The position numbers and the translations under genes were made by a program. 64,000 nt of DNA from NCBI RefSeq assembly GCF_003386195.1, contig NZ_QRDX01000005.1, positions 160,915 through 224,914 on the forward strand. Direction: 5' to 3'. Position 1 is the first letter of the stretch; each line of letters opens with the position of its first letter. Below are positions 9,948-20,034 of the stretch, in pieces. Source of the stretch: Seonamhaeicola aphaedonensis. GTDB lineage: Bacteria; Bacteroidota; Bacteroidia; Flavobacteriales; Flavobacteriaceae. The notes under the pieces were generated by a model. That model was not told the origin of the DNA. It saw only the letters and a program-made list of their open reading frames with translations, and did no database searches.

Positions 9948-12900
9948 ATGAAACAAAGCCTTTCTGTATTGCTTTTTTGCTTTTTAAGCATTTATTTTTC
10001 TGTAGCTCAAATTAATCAGAAAAATAATGAAAACCTGTTGCATAAAGGCTTTCAAAACCCACCTAATCAGGCCAAAGCCAGAACCTGGTGGCATTGGATA
10101 AGTGGAAATGTATCTAAATCTGGAATTACCAAAGATTTAGAAGCGATGAAAGCTGTAGGTATTCAAGAAGCACAGTTGTTTAATGTACATTTAGGTTTTC
10201 CTCAAGGACCAGTTAAATATTTAAGTGAGGAATGGCTTGATTTGTTTGAGTTTTCTGCAAAGGAAGCTAAACGTTTAGGGCTCGAATTAGCATTTCATAA
10301 TAGCGCAGGTTGGTCGTCCAGCGGCGGGCCTTGGGTTACCAAAGAAAATGCAATGCAAACAGTGGTGTTTAGTAAGCTAGAGTTGCAAGGCAATCAAATC
10401 TTTAAAGGTGAATTGCCTAAACCCAAAACTAAGTTCAATTATTATCAAGATATTGCAGTTTTGGCCTTTCCTAAACCCAAAACGCATATCAAGATTGACG
10501 GTTTAGATTATAAAAACCTTTCGGAGCGCATTCGAAATCATTTATTGCCTGATGATAAAGAAATATCAAAAGATGCCATTATTCAAAAAGAAGATATCCT
10601 TGATTTAACATCAAAATTCAACGAAGATGATGGTTTAGAGTGGAACGTTCCAAAGGGGGAATGGATTATACTAAGATTAGGGCATACACCCATTGGAACT
10701 ACAAACAGACCAGCACCACCAGAAGCCAAAGGCTTAGAGGTAGATAAAATGAGTAAAAAAGCCTTAGATGCTTATTGGGAAGGAGGCATACAACCCATTA
10801 TTGATAGGTTGGGTGATTTAGTAGGAACTACAGTAAACAATTGCTTGATTGATAGTTATGAAGTTGAAACGACCAATTGGACTACTGGTTTTGATGTTCA
10901 ATTTGAAGCCTTAAGGGGTTATGATTTAACAACGTATTTACCAATATTAGCGGGGTATTATGTGGATAGTGGTGAAGTGTCAGAACGTTTTTTATGGGAT
11001 TTTAGAAGAACCATAGGCGATTTAATAGCAGAAAACTATTATGCTTATTTTGCTGAATTATGCCATAAAAACGGTATGAAATTTTCTGTAGAACCTTACT
11101 GGGGCCCTTTTGATAATATGCAGGTTGGTGCTACAGGTGATATAGTGATGTGTGAATTTTGGAGTGGAGGCTATCCATTTTTCGATTCACCTAAATTTGT
11201 GTCTTCTATAGCACACTTAAATGGCAGTACCATTGTTGGAGCCGAGTCTTTTACAGGCATTGGTGGTTGGGACAAACACCCCGCAAACATCAAGTCAATT
11301 GGAGATAGAGCTTGGGCAGAGGGCATCACACGATTTATTTTTCATACCTATGTGCATCAACCCTGGGATATAGCGCCTGGTTTGGCCTTAAGCTATCACG
11401 GTTTTGATTTTAACCGATTGAATACTTGGTGGTTTCAAAGTAAGCCTTACATGAATTACATTGCCCGTTCTCAGTTTCTATTACAACAAGGTGCAAATGT
11501 GGCCGATGTTTTGGTGTTTACTGGAGAATCTTCGCCCAATACCGCATTTTTATTCCCCGAAATTAAAACAATGGGGTATGATTACGATTTGATAGGTGCC
11601 AATAAACTTTCGGAGCTTTTTGTAAAAAATGGTGAAATATGCACACCAGTTGGTGGTACATATAAAGTTTTAGTGTTGCCAGAATCGGATTGGATAACCC
11701 CCAAAACACTTAAAATTGTTGAAAGTTTAGTGAAAGCAGGCGCCAGAGTTATCGGTAATAAACCCTTTAAATCACCAAGTCTTAATAATTACCCGAGTTG
11801 TGATGATGAAGTCAAAATGATTACCAATAAACTATGGGATAATAATGATATTCAACCCATTTCAATTAGTCAGTATCTCCAAAATGAGAATAGACCAGAT
11901 TTTACAATTGAAAAAAATAATGGAGATGATATCAATTTTATTCATAGAAAAACGGAGGAAGCCGATATCTATTTTATTGCCAATGGTAAAAAGCAAAGTA
12001 GAAATTTAAGCTGTAATTTCAGAGTTTCTGGTAAACAACCCGAATTTTGGAACGCAGAAACAGGTTATATTAGTTATCCCGCTGTTTGGAAGAATAATGC
12101 CGATGGCACCATAACATTACCTTTAAGTTTAGAAGCAGAACAATCCATATTTGTTGTATTTCAAAAGGCATCAACTTCCCAAAATAATTTAGTTTCAGTA
12201 AAAACTGAATTAGAGTATCCAAAACCAGAACCGCTTTCAAACTTAAAAATTATGAAGGCAGAATATGGTACATTTTTGCAAGAGGGTTTGGTTGATATTA
12301 CAGAAAGGGTAGTCAATGCTATTGTAGATAATAAACTGGATTTTATAATTTCTAGAGCTTTCTGCAATTGCGACCCCGCTATGGGTTATAAAAAAGAGTT
12401 TAGATTGGAGTATCAAATTGGAGATAAGACACATGAGCTTTATGCTGAAGAACGCGAGCATATCACTATTGATGCAGGTGATGAGAACCTAAAGGTATTA
12501 AAAGCTGTATTTGGAAAATTTAAACCTGAAACGCGGGGTATTCCTAAACATTATCCGTTAATTGATGTCACAAACGTAATTCAAAATAAGATAGAAACTG
12601 GAAAATTCGATATTCAAGTCAATGATAAATTAACTGACAGTAATGCTATTGAAGGAGACAAACCTGCACTTCGAGTTACCTATGAAACCGATGGGGAAGC
12701 TTATACCATTATGGTGCCAAAAGGTCAAATTTTAAAGCTTTCAAAAGATAATTCCAAACCACAATTGCTTTTAAACTCAGGAATACCAAAATTGGTAACA
12801 CCTTACAATGGTAAGTTAAGTTACACTACAACATCTGGTAAAACTAAAACTTTAGTAGTAAAAAAAGTACCCAGACCAATAGAGCTTACAGGTACTTGGG

Positions 12901-13454
12901 ATGTTAATTTTGTTACGCCTAACGGTAAAACAAAAAACACAAAATTTGATACCTTAAAATCTTGGTCAGAAGCTTCAGAGGAAGATATTCGTTATTTTTC
13001 AGGTACCGCTGGCTATACAAAAACCTTTAGTTTGCCAAAGGAATTCTTTAAAGGAGAAAATAAAATAGAATTAGATTTAGGTTTTGTTGCTGTAATTGCA
13101 GAGGTCAATATAAACGGTAATTATGTAGCTACCTTATGGAAAGCACCTTTCAAAATAAATATTTCAGATTATATAAAAAAAGGGGATAATACCTTAGAAG
13201 TAAAAGTGACCAATTTATGGCCAAATAGGTTAATTGGCGATGAGAATTATTCGTTAGATTATGACGTTAAAGGTGTTAGATTATCCACTTTGCCAGATTG
13301 GTTAATAAATAATAAAGAACGGCCATCTCAGAGGACTACTTTGCCGTCATGGAAACATTGGAGTAAGGATGATATCTTAAAAACCTCAGGGCTTTTAGGT
13401 CCTGTTAAAATTCAATTGTATAACAATATAAAACTTAAAAATATTGAAAATTAA
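9948..13454 (+). CDS. GH106 alpha-L-rhamnosidase-like protein
   Basis: Large secreted enzyme (1168 aa) that would cleave terminal alpha-L-rhamnose from oligosaccharides. Signal peptide ~1-20 (LLFCFLSIYFSVAQ). The GH106 hallmarks are present: GFQNPPNQAKARTWWHWISG near 35-55, followed by the GITKDLEAMKAVGIQEAQLFN barrel start and the LAFHNSAGWSSSGGPW segment. The C-terminal ~150 residues form a GH2-like jelly-roll (WDVNF, GTAGYTKTFSLP, LGFVAVIAEVNINGNYVATLW), common at the end of this family. Its end overlaps the next gene by 11 bases, pointing to coupled translation. Rhamnosidase activity fits the rhamnose operon further downstream. Assignment is by motif memory, not by search. Confidence 0.85.
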   Translation: MKQSLSVLLFCFLSIYFSVAQINQKNNENLLHKGFQNPPNQAKARTWWHWISGNVSKSGITKDLEAMKAVGIQEAQLFNVHLGFPQGPVKYLSEEWLDLFEFSAKEAKRLGLELAFHNSAGWSSSGGPWVTKENAMQTVVFSKLELQGNQIFKGELPKPKTKFNYYQDIAVLAFPKPKTHIKIDGLDYKNLSERIRNHLLPDDKEISKDAIIQKEDILDLTSKFNEDDGLEWNVPKGEWIILRLGHTPIGTTNRPAPPEAKGLEVDKMSKKALDAYWEGGIQPIIDRLGDLVGTTVNNCLIDSYEVETTNWTTGFDVQFEALRGYDLTTYLPILAGYYVDSGEVSERFLWDFRRTIGDLIAENYYAYFAELCHKNGMKFSVEPYWGPFDNMQVGATGDIVMCEFWSGGYPFFDSPKFVSSIAHLNGSTIVGAESFTGIGGWDKHPANIKSIGDRAWAEGITRFIFHTYVHQPWDIAPGLALSYHGFDFNRLNTWWFQSKPYMNYIARSQFLLQQGANVADVLVFTGESSPNTAFLFPEIKTMGYDYDLIGANKLSELFVKNGEICTPVGGTYKVLVLPESDWITPKTLKIVESLVKAGARVIGNKPFKSPSLNNYPSCDDEVKMITNKLWDNNDIQPISISQYLQNENRPDFTIEKNNGDDINFIHRKTEEADIYFIANGKKQSRNLSCNFRVSGKQPEFWNAETGYISYPAVWKNNADGTITLPLSLEAEQSIFVVFQKASTSQNNLVSVKTELEYPKPEPLSNLKIMKAEYGTFLQEGLVDITERVVNAIVDNKLDFIISRAFCNCDPAMGYKKEFRLEYQIGDKTHELYAEEREHITIDAGDENLKVLKAVFGKFKPETRGIPKHYPLIDVTNVIQNKIETGKFDIQVNDKLTDSNAIEGDKPALRVTYETDGEAYTIMVPKGQILKLSKDNSKPQLLLNSGIPKLVTPYNGKLSYTTTSGKTKTLVVKKVPRPIELTGTWDVNFVTPNGKTKNTKFDTLKSWSEASEEDIRYFSGTAGYTKTFSLPKEFFKGENKIELDLGFVAVIAEVNINGNYVATLWKAPFKINISDYIKKGDNTLEVKVTNLWPNRLIGDENYSLDYDVKGVRLSTLPDWLINNKERPSQRTTLPSWKHWSKDDILKTSGLLGPVKIQLYNNIKLKNIEN

Positions 13455-14865
13455 ACTGTTTTATAAAACGCTCATGCTTTGTCTTTGTTTGGTTAGTTGT
13501 GCAACAAAAGCCAAAGAAACCAAAGCAACCCTGGAGGATAACGAAATGGTAGATTATTTTGCCGATAACGGTTTCGGAAATGCTGTAGCTGTAGTACAAC
13601 ACCCAGCAGGAATTTATCATAATGGCGTCACCTATGTGTGTTATCAGGGGCCTTTAGAAGACCCGTATGTGGCTTCATATAATCATAATACGAAAGAATG
13701 GAAAGGTCCCTATAAAGCAGGTATAAGTGACATGGGTAAAGACCCCAATCATAAAACAGATAACCACGGAAAACCCTCCATGCTGATAGATGATGCGGGT
13801 TATATTCACATTACGTTTGGGGGTCATGGAGGTACAAAAAAGCTAGGAGAGAATCCTTTGGGAAATCATCATTATGGTAAAAACAAACATGTAGTTTCTA
13901 AAAGACCACTAGATATTTCTGGTTGGGAGGAATTAGAAAATATTTCACCTTTTGGTACTTATAACCAATTTATTAAAATGGACAACGGTGATATCTATTT
14001 GTTTTACAGGCATGGTGCACACAGAAGCAATTGGGTATATCAAAAATCTACAAACAATGGACGAACATTTGATGAACCAGTCTCTTTTTTAAAGCACAAA
14101 CGCAGAACGGATATGGCAGCTGTTGATTCTTGGTATCCATGGATTACAAAAGGGGATAACGGTGAACTACACATTGTTTTCGATTATCATTTATGTAGTG
14201 ATACAACACCACAAACTAAAGGCTTAGGACACATTGCCAAGCGTTATGATATATATTATATCGTATTTAACACCAAAAATAATGTATGGAAAAACATAAA
14301 GGAAGAGCCGTTGGCAATACCTGTAACAAGAGAAGAAGCTGATGAAAAAGCCTTGGTAGCTAGAACACCAGGAAATTGGACATTTCAAGGTGTTGTTGAT
14401 TTAGATCCTGATGGAAATCCACATATAGGGATGACTATTGGTAAGGAGATTGAAGGCTCAAGGCGTAGTGCTTCAAAAAATATGCATTATTTTAAATGGA
14501 ATGGCACAGAATGGTTACATTCAGTTAATGCAGGTTTAGCAAAAGGTAACGGAGATTTAGAAGTTAAATCGGTGAATGACATTGATTTTTATATTGAAGC
14601 CGAAGATGAAAATAATTTTGGTGAAGTCGCTAGATGGAGTAGTACAGATGGAGGAGGAACTTTTAACAAAACCAAAGTTTTACTCAAGAAGTCAAAAGCA
14701 AATTTTGCTATTTCTGCGCTAATTGAAAATCCACACCCAAATGCTAGACTTATTGTAGCAGAACATAAATCAGGGACTAAATATAAAAACATGTATCTTT
14801 TGGGAGATAATGGTCCGGTGATGCGTTATAAAAATGAAACACAAGTACTAAAAAATAATAATTAA
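13444..14865 (+). CDS. Ulvan lyase, PL25-type seven-bladed propeller lipoprotein
   Basis: Would cut rhamnose-3-sulfate/uronate linkages of ulvan by beta-elimination at the cell surface. Lipobox LVSC with Cys19. The protein reads as a BNR-type propeller. H108 (DNHGKPS), H128 (GGHGG), Y173 (FGTYNQ), R189 (FYRHG) and Y231 (DSWYPW) align with the active-site residues I recall for the PL25 lyase PLSV_3936 (H123, H143, Y188, R204, Y246) at a constant offset of 15. The start is TTG at 13444, overlapping the GH106 gene by 11 bases; it supplies the basic n-region MKIKLFYK, while the next ATG (13474) would leave an n-region without positive charge. PL24 is a related alternative, but the spacing favours PL25. 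Confidence 0.82.
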   Translation: MKIKLFYKTLMLCLCLVSCATKAKETKATLEDNEMVDYFADNGFGNAVAVVQHPAGIYHNGVTYVCYQGPLEDPYVASYNHNTKEWKGPYKAGISDMGKDPNHKTDNHGKPSMLIDDAGYIHITFGGHGGTKKLGENPLGNHHYGKNKHVVSKRPLDISGWEELENISPFGTYNQFIKMDNGDIYLFYRHGAHRSNWVYQKSTNNGRTFDEPVSFLKHKRRTDMAAVDSWYPWITKGDNGELHIVFDYHLCSDTTPQTKGLGHIAKRYDIYYIVFNTKNNVWKNIKEEPLAIPVTREEADEKALVARTPGNWTFQGVVDLDPDGNPHIGMTIGKEIEGSRRSASKNMHYFKWNGTEWLHSVNAGLAKGNGDLEVKSVNDIDFYIEAEDENNFGEVARWSSTDGGGTFNKTKVLLKKSKANFAISALIENPHPNARLIVAEHKSGTKYKNMYLLGDNGPVMRYKNETQVLKNNN

Positions 14866-14897
14866 CAATAAACTATAAATTTAATACATCAATAACA

Positions 14898-16241
14898 ATG
14901 AAAAAGCTAAATAGATTAAGCTACTTAATACTGCTTATAACCGTTTGTTTCTCTTGCGGAAACAAATCGAAAACATCTGAGAATAAAATAGAAGATTCGA
15001 AGGAAGCAGAACAACAACCCAATATTGTGTTTATATTATCTGACGACCAAGCATGGACAGATTATAGTTTTATGGGGCATGAGCATATTGATACACCACG
15101 CTTAGACCAATTTGCTTCTGAGAGTTTAACTTTTACACAATCCTATGTACCAACACCGTTATGTTCGCCATCTTTGGCAACAATAATAACGGGGTTATAT
15201 CCAAAAGATCATGGTATTTTAGGAAATGATAAGGTATACGAGCGTGTTCAGGGTAATCGTGAAGAAAGTAAGAAAAACAGGGCGGAAGCTTATAAGCCAA
15301 TTATAACCGCTTTTGAAAAACAAACCACACTTCCTGACATGTTGAAAGAAAAAGGATATTTATCGTTTCAAACAGGAAAATGGTGGCATGGTAACCACAA
15401 AATTGGTGGTTTTGATTATGGAATGACGCACGGTGATCCTGAGCGTGGTGGACGTCATGGTGATTTTGGTCTTGAAATTGGTCGAAAAGGATTAGATACT
15501 ATAAGCAGTTATTTAAATTTAGCTGCTAAAGAAAAGAAACCATTCTTTTTATGGTATGCACCATTCTTACCACATGCACCTCACACGCCTCCACAACGCC
15601 TTTTGGATAAATATTTACCAAAGGCACCTACCGAATATGTAGCGAAATATTGGGCTATGTGTGAGTGGTTTGATGAAACTTGTGGACAGTTATTTGATAT
15701 GATTGAAGCAAAAGGGCAAATGGAAAACACCTTATTTGTATATGTGTGCGATAATGGCTGGGTACAAGAACCCAATAAAAGTACATACGTGAAAACCTCA
15801 AAAAGAGCGCCTTACGATTTAGGGATTAGAACACCAATTATGTACAAATGGAAAGGTAAAATTACACCTAAAATGGATGAAAAAACTATTACAAGTAGTA
15901 TAGATATGGTCCCTACTGTGTTAGATATTTTGGGTATTGAAAAACCAGAAAACCTTCCAGGAGTTAGTGTTTTAGATGAAGAAGCTTTAAAAGAACGTAA
16001 GGGTGTTTTTGGAGAAGTATATGCACATGATTTTGATACCATTGAAAATAGTATGTTTTATAATATGGCCATTTTCCCGCCTTATAAAATTATCATTCCA
16101 GACCCTGAAAGAAAGAAAGGTGAAGTGGTGCAATTATTTAATATTGTAGAAGACCCGTTTGAGAAACATAACATAGCAGATGCAAATCCAGATATTGTTG
16201 CGGATTTAACAGCAAAAATTACAGCATTTAGAGCAGAATAA
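14898..16241 (+). CDS. Sulfatase-like lipoprotein with altered maturation motif CSPSL
   Basis: Member of the sulfatase/alkaline phosphatase superfamily (447 aa, lipobox CFSC). The metal-binding start IVFILSDDQAWTDY, TGKWWHG and a late CDNGW triplet in place of the usual DHG are all visible. The formylglycine motif reads C89-S-P-S-L93 where the family has CxPSR; the Arg normally hydrogen-bonds the formylglycine and is part of the maturation signal. Downstream TGLYPKDHGI is normal. Either this subfamily tolerates Leu, or maturation or activity is altered. Located 32 bases after the PL25 gene and 34 before the next, so cotranscribed. Substrate probably a sulfated ulvan oligosaccharide. Confidence 0.85.
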   Translation: MKKLNRLSYLILLITVCFSCGNKSKTSENKIEDSKEAEQQPNIVFILSDDQAWTDYSFMGHEHIDTPRLDQFASESLTFTQSYVPTPLCSPSLATIITGLYPKDHGILGNDKVYERVQGNREESKKNRAEAYKPIITAFEKQTTLPDMLKEKGYLSFQTGKWWHGNHKIGGFDYGMTHGDPERGGRHGDFGLEIGRKGLDTISSYLNLAAKEKKPFFLWYAPFLPHAPHTPPQRLLDKYLPKAPTEYVAKYWAMCEWFDETCGQLFDMIEAKGQMENTLFVYVCDNGWVQEPNKSTYVKTSKRAPYDLGIRTPIMYKWKGKITPKMDEKTITSSIDMVPTVLDILGIEKPENLPGVSVLDEEALKERKGVFGEVYAHDFDTIENSMFYNMAIFPPYKIIIPDPERKKGEVVQLFNIVEDPFEKHNIADANPDIVADLTAKITAFRAE

Positions 16242-16275
16242 ATCTAATAGTCACTAAATATTAAAATATATTCAG

Positions 16276-18198
16276 ATGAAAAGGAGGGATTTTATTCAGT
16301 TATCAACTATCACTGGTGTAGGATTATCATTGTCAGCCACAAGTTTTTTAAGTTCGTGTACTTCAGGAGTTAAAGAATTTCATTCATCTGAATATAGAAC
16401 CTTGGTTTTTAATTTGTTGAAGGACTGGTGCGATGGTATGATAAAAACCCAAATCATAAAACCATCAGACCCTAAAATCCATGGACTTTTAGATTGTCCT
16501 GCTTGCGAAACAGTACATGCTAGAATCATGGATGCTGTGTATCCATTTTTTTATATGGCAAAGGCTACAGGAGATAAAAAGTATCTAGAAGCAGGTATTT
16601 TGGCATTCGAATGGGGTGAAAATGTAACCAGAGATGATGGGGCTTGGACTAACGATCTAGACCCAAATTCATGGGATGGTACTACTGTTTTTGGAGCTGT
16701 ATCCTTGGCTGAAACTTTGAAGTATCATGGTGATTTATTGGATGAAGGCACTCAGGAACGATGGTATAAGCGTTTAGAACAGGCTACTGAGTTTGTGTAT
16801 AATAGATTTTATAAGATAGATGCTTCCAATATCAACTATGGTGCAACAACCATTTATGCTTTGAATTTAATTGGTAAGTTGCTGGATAACCCTAAATACA
16901 TAGCAAGAAGTAAAGAACTAGTACTTCAAGTTAAAAGCCATTTTACAGAACCCAATGCGCTTTTATTTGGTGAGATACAAGGTAAGGATAAGAAAAAATT
17001 GAGTCCAAAAGGCTTATATGGTATCGATTTAGGCTATAATTTAGAGGAGTCTCTAAATAATCTTGTATTATATGCTTTGGAAGAAAAAGATGAGGACTTA
17101 TTACAACTCCTAAAAAAATCTTTAGATACTCATTTAGAGTTTATTTTACCTGATGGGGGTATTGACAATAGCTTTGGAAACCGAATGTTTAAATGGACCT
17201 ATTGGGGCAGTAGAACAAGCGATGGTATGCAGCCAGCATTTAGTTTTATGGCTAACCATAATCCGGCACTAGGTACAGCAGCTTTTAAAAATACGGAGCT
17301 TTTAAAGCAATGTACCCACAATGGTTTATTACATGGAGGACCGCATTATGTATCTCATGGTATACAACCTTGTGTGCACCATACCTTTGCCCACGCCAAA
17401 CCACTAGCAACCTTACTGGACCACTGGGATAGTTTGCCGAAAATAAATAAATCAACTCCTTTGCCTAGAGCTATTGCCAATGGAGAGCGGTATTTTGAAG
17501 AGTTAGATGTTTCGCTTTTTGGCAAAGGGGATTGGAGAGGAACCATTTCGGCCTACGATTCTATATATAGTCCAACGAAAGATGTAAGACAAGCCACAGG
17601 AGCTTCTCTTGGAATATTGTACCACAACAAAGTGGGGTTACTTTGTACAGCTAGTACGGCAATTTATAAAATGTTGGAAGCGTATAACCAGCAACCACAA
17701 CCTGGAGAAGATTTTGCGCTAACACCAAGAATAGAAACTTATAAAGATGAAGTTTGGTACGCCAATTTGTTCGATTTAGAGGCCACTTTTGAATCAAAAG
17801 ATGAGAAGGATAATTTGGTATATAAGGCTAAAGTGCAATTAAAAAACGAAGCTTTTGAGCAGGTAACAGAAACAGCGTCAAATTTCAATTTAAATTTTAC
17901 TATTACTCCAGAAAAGCTAGAAATTACTGCAACTACTAAAGAAGATATAAATAGACCCACCGCTTTTGTATTACCAATCGTATCTCCAACCGGAGAAAAA
18001 GTAATGCAAGTTTCAGAACAAGAAGTTACTATTGAAAAGCCAGAAGGCTCAGTAAAAATTACTTCAAGTTCATTCATACAAATAAAAGACACACCAAAGA
18101 AAAGGTTATTTAATATGGTACCAGGCGTAGAAGCAGTACCATTAATTATGCCTTTTGAAGATAAAAATCAAGTTAAAATTACAATCAAAGTTATTTAA
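16276..18198 (+). CDS. Tat-signal lipoprotein with probable alpha-toroid plus beta-sandwich fold; lyase/hydrolase/dehydratase-like
   Basis: Residues 1-28 carry a twin-arginine signal (MKRRDFIQLS) that ends in lipobox LSSC, so it is exported folded and lipidated. Residues ~35-420 are helix-rich with recurring aromatic patterns (DGAWTNDLDPNSWDG, NINYGATTIYALNLIG, LHGGPHYVSHGIQPCVHHTFAHAK), as in alpha/alpha-toroid enzymes. Residues ~480-640 look like a beta-sandwich. Polysaccharide lyases and the oligosaccharide dehydratase reported from another ulvan locus share this general layout. I cannot assign a family with confidence; the His-rich segment near 355-375 is a plausible active-site part. Six bases separate it from the following GH2 gene. 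Confidence 0.75.
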   Translation: MKRRDFIQLSTITGVGLSLSATSFLSSCTSGVKEFHSSEYRTLVFNLLKDWCDGMIKTQIIKPSDPKIHGLLDCPACETVHARIMDAVYPFFYMAKATGDKKYLEAGILAFEWGENVTRDDGAWTNDLDPNSWDGTTVFGAVSLAETLKYHGDLLDEGTQERWYKRLEQATEFVYNRFYKIDASNINYGATTIYALNLIGKLLDNPKYIARSKELVLQVKSHFTEPNALLFGEIQGKDKKKLSPKGLYGIDLGYNLEESLNNLVLYALEEKDEDLLQLLKKSLDTHLEFILPDGGIDNSFGNRMFKWTYWGSRTSDGMQPAFSFMANHNPALGTAAFKNTELLKQCTHNGLLHGGPHYVSHGIQPCVHHTFAHAKPLATLLDHWDSLPKINKSTPLPRAIANGERYFEELDVSLFGKGDWRGTISAYDSIYSPTKDVRQATGASLGILYHNKVGLLCTASTAIYKMLEAYNQQPQPGEDFALTPRIETYKDEVWYANLFDLEATFESKDEKDNLVYKAKVQLKNEAFEQVTETASNFNLNFTITPEKLEITATTKEDINRPTAFVLPIVSPTGEKVMQVSEQEVTIEKPEGSVKITSSSFIQIKDTPKKRLFNMVPGVEAVPLIMPFEDKNQVKITIKVI

Positions 18199-18204
18199 AA
18201 TCAC

Positions 18205-20025
18205 ATGAAATATATTGTTAGTACGGTCCTACTGTTCATTTCAATTTGCACATTTGCGAATCAACCTTTATTACAAAACAGTTACTTAAGAAACGGACAA
18301 AGCCTTAACGGGAGGTGGCATTACATTGTAGATGTTTACGAAACAGGGTATTACAATTACAGAATGGAACCACATGATGGTACTGAAAACCCAGGTTCTA
18401 GTGCTTATTTCTTAAATAAAAAACCACAAAATAAAACGGATAGGGTAGAGTACGATTTTGATGCAGCGCCAACTATGGTCGTTCCTGGTGATTGGAATTC
18501 ACAAGAAGAAAAACTGTTTTATTACGAAGGTACGGTTTGGTATAAGAAATCTTTCAACGTTGAAAATTACGATGCTTCCAAACGTTACTACTTACATTTT
18601 GGAGCGGTAAACTACAAAGCCGATGTGTATTTAAATGGCAAGAAATTAGGCGTGCATGTGGGTGGTTTTACACCTTTTAATTTTGAAATGACACATCTTT
18701 TAAAAGAAAAAGACAACTTTTTAATTGTAAAAGTAGATAATAAACGAGCTGCAGATGAAGTACCTACACTAAGCACAGATTGGTGGAATTACGGGGGCAT
18801 CACCAGAGATGTTACTATTTATGAGTTAGATGACACGTTTATTGAAGATTATAAAATTCAACTCACTAAAAATAACAATAAGGAGGTTTCAGGATACATT
18901 CAATTAAATGGAGAAAATAAAGGAAATCAAAACGTTAACCTTTCCATCCCAGAATTAAAAATAAATAAAGCCTTTATTACTGATGACGAGGGTTATGTTG
19001 GGTTTGAATTTCCTGTAAAACGTCTAAGTTATTGGAGTGATACAAATCCGAAATTATATGAAGTAAACATAAGCATTTCAAAAGATAAGATATCAGATAA
19101 AATCGGTTTTAGAACCATTGAAACAAAGGGCAAGGAGATTTTATTAAATGGCGAAAAAATATTTTTAAAAGGGATTTCTATCCATGAAGAAAACGTCATG
19201 CGTGGTGGTAGAGCATGGTCTATTGAAGATGCCAAGGTATTGTTAGGTTGGGCCAAAGAATTGGGTTGTAATTATGTGCGTTTAGCACACTATCCGCATA
19301 ACGAAAACATGATTCGTCTGGCAGATGAAATGGGTATTTTAGTTTGGGAAGAAATACCGGTGTATTGGACGATTCAATGGACAAACACCGAAACTTATAA
19401 TAAGGCCGAAACTCAGCTAACAGAACTTATTCAACGCGATAAAAACAGAGCTTGTTCTATCATTTGGTCAATGGCCAATGAAACCCCAACGTCTAAAGAA
19501 CGTTTAACATTTTTAACCAATTTAGCTTCAGCAGCCAGAAAACTAGATGACACACGTCTCATAAGTGCGGCTTTGGAAGACCATGGTAAAGATGAGGACA
19601 AAAATATCATGATTGTTGAAGATGAATTTGCTGAGGTTGTAGATGTGTTAAGTTTCAATCAATATTATGGTTGGTATGGCGGTAAAATTGATAACATCAA
19701 AAACATACGTTGGGAAATAGATATCGATAAACCAGTCATTATTTCCGAGTTTGGTGCTGGTGCGCTTCAAGGATATCATGCCGATAATATGACACGTTGG
19801 AGTGAAGAATTTCAGGAGTTGTTATATGAGGAAACTTTGCCTACTTTGGCAAAAATTCCTGGAATAAGTGGCATTACACCTTGGACTCTAGTAGATTTTA
19901 GGTCACCAAGACGCACTTTAATTCCATACCAAAACGGCTGGAACAGAAAAGGGCTAATTTCAGAAACAGGAAATAAGAAGAAAGCGTTTTATACGCTTCA
20001 AAAATTTTATCAAAACATCGAATAA
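18205..20025 (+). CDS. Glycoside hydrolase family 2, beta-glucuronidase-like
   Basis: Compact secreted GH2 enzyme of 606 aa with a signal peptide (MKYIVSTVLLFISICTFA). Jelly-roll ~30-215 (GTVWYKKSF, LHFGAVNYKADVYLNGKKLG), Ig-like domain ~220-310, TIM barrel ~315-600. Acid/base E426 lies in IIWSMANETPTS and nucleophile E515 in IISEFGAGA. The length and the two-domain-plus-barrel layout match bacterial beta-glucuronidases, which suits a glucuronate-containing polymer. It differs from the 1013-aa GH2 at 6892, which has extra C-terminal modules. The next gene starts nine bases after the stop. Confidence 0.88.
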   Translation: MKYIVSTVLLFISICTFANQPLLQNSYLRNGQSLNGRWHYIVDVYETGYYNYRMEPHDGTENPGSSAYFLNKKPQNKTDRVEYDFDAAPTMVVPGDWNSQEEKLFYYEGTVWYKKSFNVENYDASKRYYLHFGAVNYKADVYLNGKKLGVHVGGFTPFNFEMTHLLKEKDNFLIVKVDNKRAADEVPTLSTDWWNYGGITRDVTIYELDDTFIEDYKIQLTKNNNKEVSGYIQLNGENKGNQNVNLSIPELKINKAFITDDEGYVGFEFPVKRLSYWSDTNPKLYEVNISISKDKISDKIGFRTIETKGKEILLNGEKIFLKGISIHEENVMRGGRAWSIEDAKVLLGWAKELGCNYVRLAHYPHNENMIRLADEMGILVWEEIPVYWTIQWTNTETYNKAETQLTELIQRDKNRACSIIWSMANETPTSKERLTFLTNLASAARKLDDTRLISAALEDHGKDEDKNIMIVEDEFAEVVDVLSFNQYYGWYGGKIDNIKNIRWEIDIDKPVIISEFGAGALQGYHADNMTRWSEEFQELLYEETLPTLAKIPGISGITPWTLVDFRSPRRTLIPYQNGWNRKGLISETGNKKKAFYTLQKFYQNIE

Positions 20026-20034
20026 ATTAAAATT

